The notes beneath the pieces are model-generated. The model searched no databases, was not told the origin of the DNA, and saw only the letters and a program-made list of their open reading frames with translations. The position numbers and the translations under genes were made by a program. Positions 63,543 to 64,000 of a stretch of 64,000 nt of DNA are shown here, piece after piece (position 1 is the stretch's first letter; every line of letters starts with the position of its first letter). This stretch comes from Bacteroidia bacterium (GTDB lineage: Bacteria; Bacteroidota; Bacteroidia; J057): positions 186,001 to 250,000 of the forward strand of contig JAWPMV010000005.1 in assembly GCA_033391075.1 (NCBI GenBank), written 5' to 3'.

Positions 63543-64000
63543 ATGGTCTCCAAATCCAATCGTGCCGCCCGAGGAACTGTACAATGCGACAATACTACTA
63601 TGCATTTGCTCAAAGCCAATGACTTTGTAGCTGAAAGCATTCGCAAAAAAATGGAGGAAGAAAATATCCTCCTCATCAACATTGTTTCTTCCCCGGGAAG
63701 CGGTAAAACCACGCTGCTTCAAGAAACTGCTAAGCGAATCGGAGATAAGGTAAAAATGAAAATTCTGGTTGGGGATTTAGAAACGGAACGGGATGCAGAA
63801 AGACTCAAAGAAGTGGGAGCTGATGCCATGCAAATCGTGACGGGTGGAATTTGCCATTTGGAGGCCCAAATGATTTGGCAGGGGATGGAGCAAATCGACA
63901 TTAAAGGTATTGACATCCTCATTATCGAAAATGTAGGAAATCTTGTATGTCCAGCCTCTTTTGATTTAGGAGAAGATTATAGGGTAACCCTGATAGCAAC
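63543..64000 (+). CDS. hypB: Hydrogenase nickel incorporation protein HypB (3' end outside window)
   Basis: The frame from ATG 63543 runs off the window. The GTPase P-loop is SSPGSGKTT (about residues 49-57), followed by GDLETERDAERL, TGGICHLEA and ENVGNLVCP. Cys104, His105 and Cys136 have the same spacing as the conserved metal-site Cys-His and Cys of HypB. The N-terminal His-rich nickel-storage stretch and CxxCGC motif are absent. HypB inserts nickel into [NiFe] hydrogenase, so further hyp or hydrogenase genes are expected downstream. Confidence 0.93.
   Translation, partial: MVSKSNRAARGTVQCDNTTMHLLKANDFVAESIRKKMEEENILLINIVSSPGSGKTTLLQETAKRIGDKVKMKILVGDLETERDAERLKEVGADAMQIVTGGICHLEAQMIWQGMEQIDIKGIDILIIENVGNLVCPASFDLGEDYRVTLIA

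Overview
The window looks like chromosome from a free-living, probably marine or aquatic member of the Bacteroidota, perhaps a Saprospiria- or Cytophagia-like lineage; the rank below phylum is inference. Reasons: a secreted protease ends in a type IX secretion (T9SS) sorting domain; there are three membrane-anchored 7TM-AraC regulators and a 4TM-LytTR regulator; Bacteroidota-type families occur (DUF3667, DUF5694, DUF6090-like); Shine-Dalgarno sequences are mostly absent; and some promoters fit the Bacteroidota pattern (TTG, about 20 nt, TAnnTTTG). I found no rRNA, tRNA, CRISPR array, phage or conjugative module.

Layout. 1-6567: the end of an amino-acid permease fused to two Usp domains, then a tight operon (TRAP transporter DctP-DctQ-DctM, cupin, 2-hydroxyacid dehydrogenase, EVE-like protein). 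6673-8820: an exported Gfo/Idh/MocA oxidoreductase, then a REP-associated tyrosine transposase bracketed by two copies of a palindrome. 8871-19700: tricorn protease homologue, sulfatase, beta-lactamase-like serine hydrolase, acyl-CoA dehydrogenase, histidine phosphatase and small proteins. 19814-25694: membrane hypotheticals, an APH-type kinase, two GNAT acetyltransferases, a 7TM-AraC regulator and a CPBP protease. 25699-28255: molybdate transporter modABC on the minus strand. 28591-38385: T9SS subtilase, LytTR regulator, DUF5694 protein, a divergent CPBP protein, methyltransferase, a second 7TM-AraC and an alpha/beta hydrolase-TPR fusion. 38488-46908: a second sulfatase, two PH-like proteins with two tandem paralogous lipoproteins, a CIA30 protein, an ECF sigma factor with an unusual membrane partner, and a CYTH protein. 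46941-54613: third 7TM-AraC, acyltransferase, azoreductase, and a TetR/AraC pair divergent from a degenerate methyltransferase-like protein, with two operator-like palindromes between. 54590-61679: PAP2 phosphatase, esterase, an acyl-CoA dehydrogenase/nitronate monooxygenase/DUF3667 run, fatty acid desaturase and truncated hemoglobin. 61680-64000: a two-gene ABC transporter and the start of hypB, which suggests a [NiFe]-hydrogenase maturation locus beyond the edge.

Working together: the first 8 kb reads as uptake and oxidation of a small organic acid or sugar acid. The sulfatases and exported proteases fit use of sulfated polysaccharide and protein. Many singletons are stress or resistance type functions under membrane-bound regulators. 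I see no clearly new multi-gene defence or biosynthetic system. The most distinctive items are the REP/transposase unit whose palindrome supplies the transposase stop codon, the paired TetR operators, the lipoprotein/PH-like cassette, the sigma factor with a non-standard membrane partner, and a crossed inverted-repeat RNA structure at 43092-43132.
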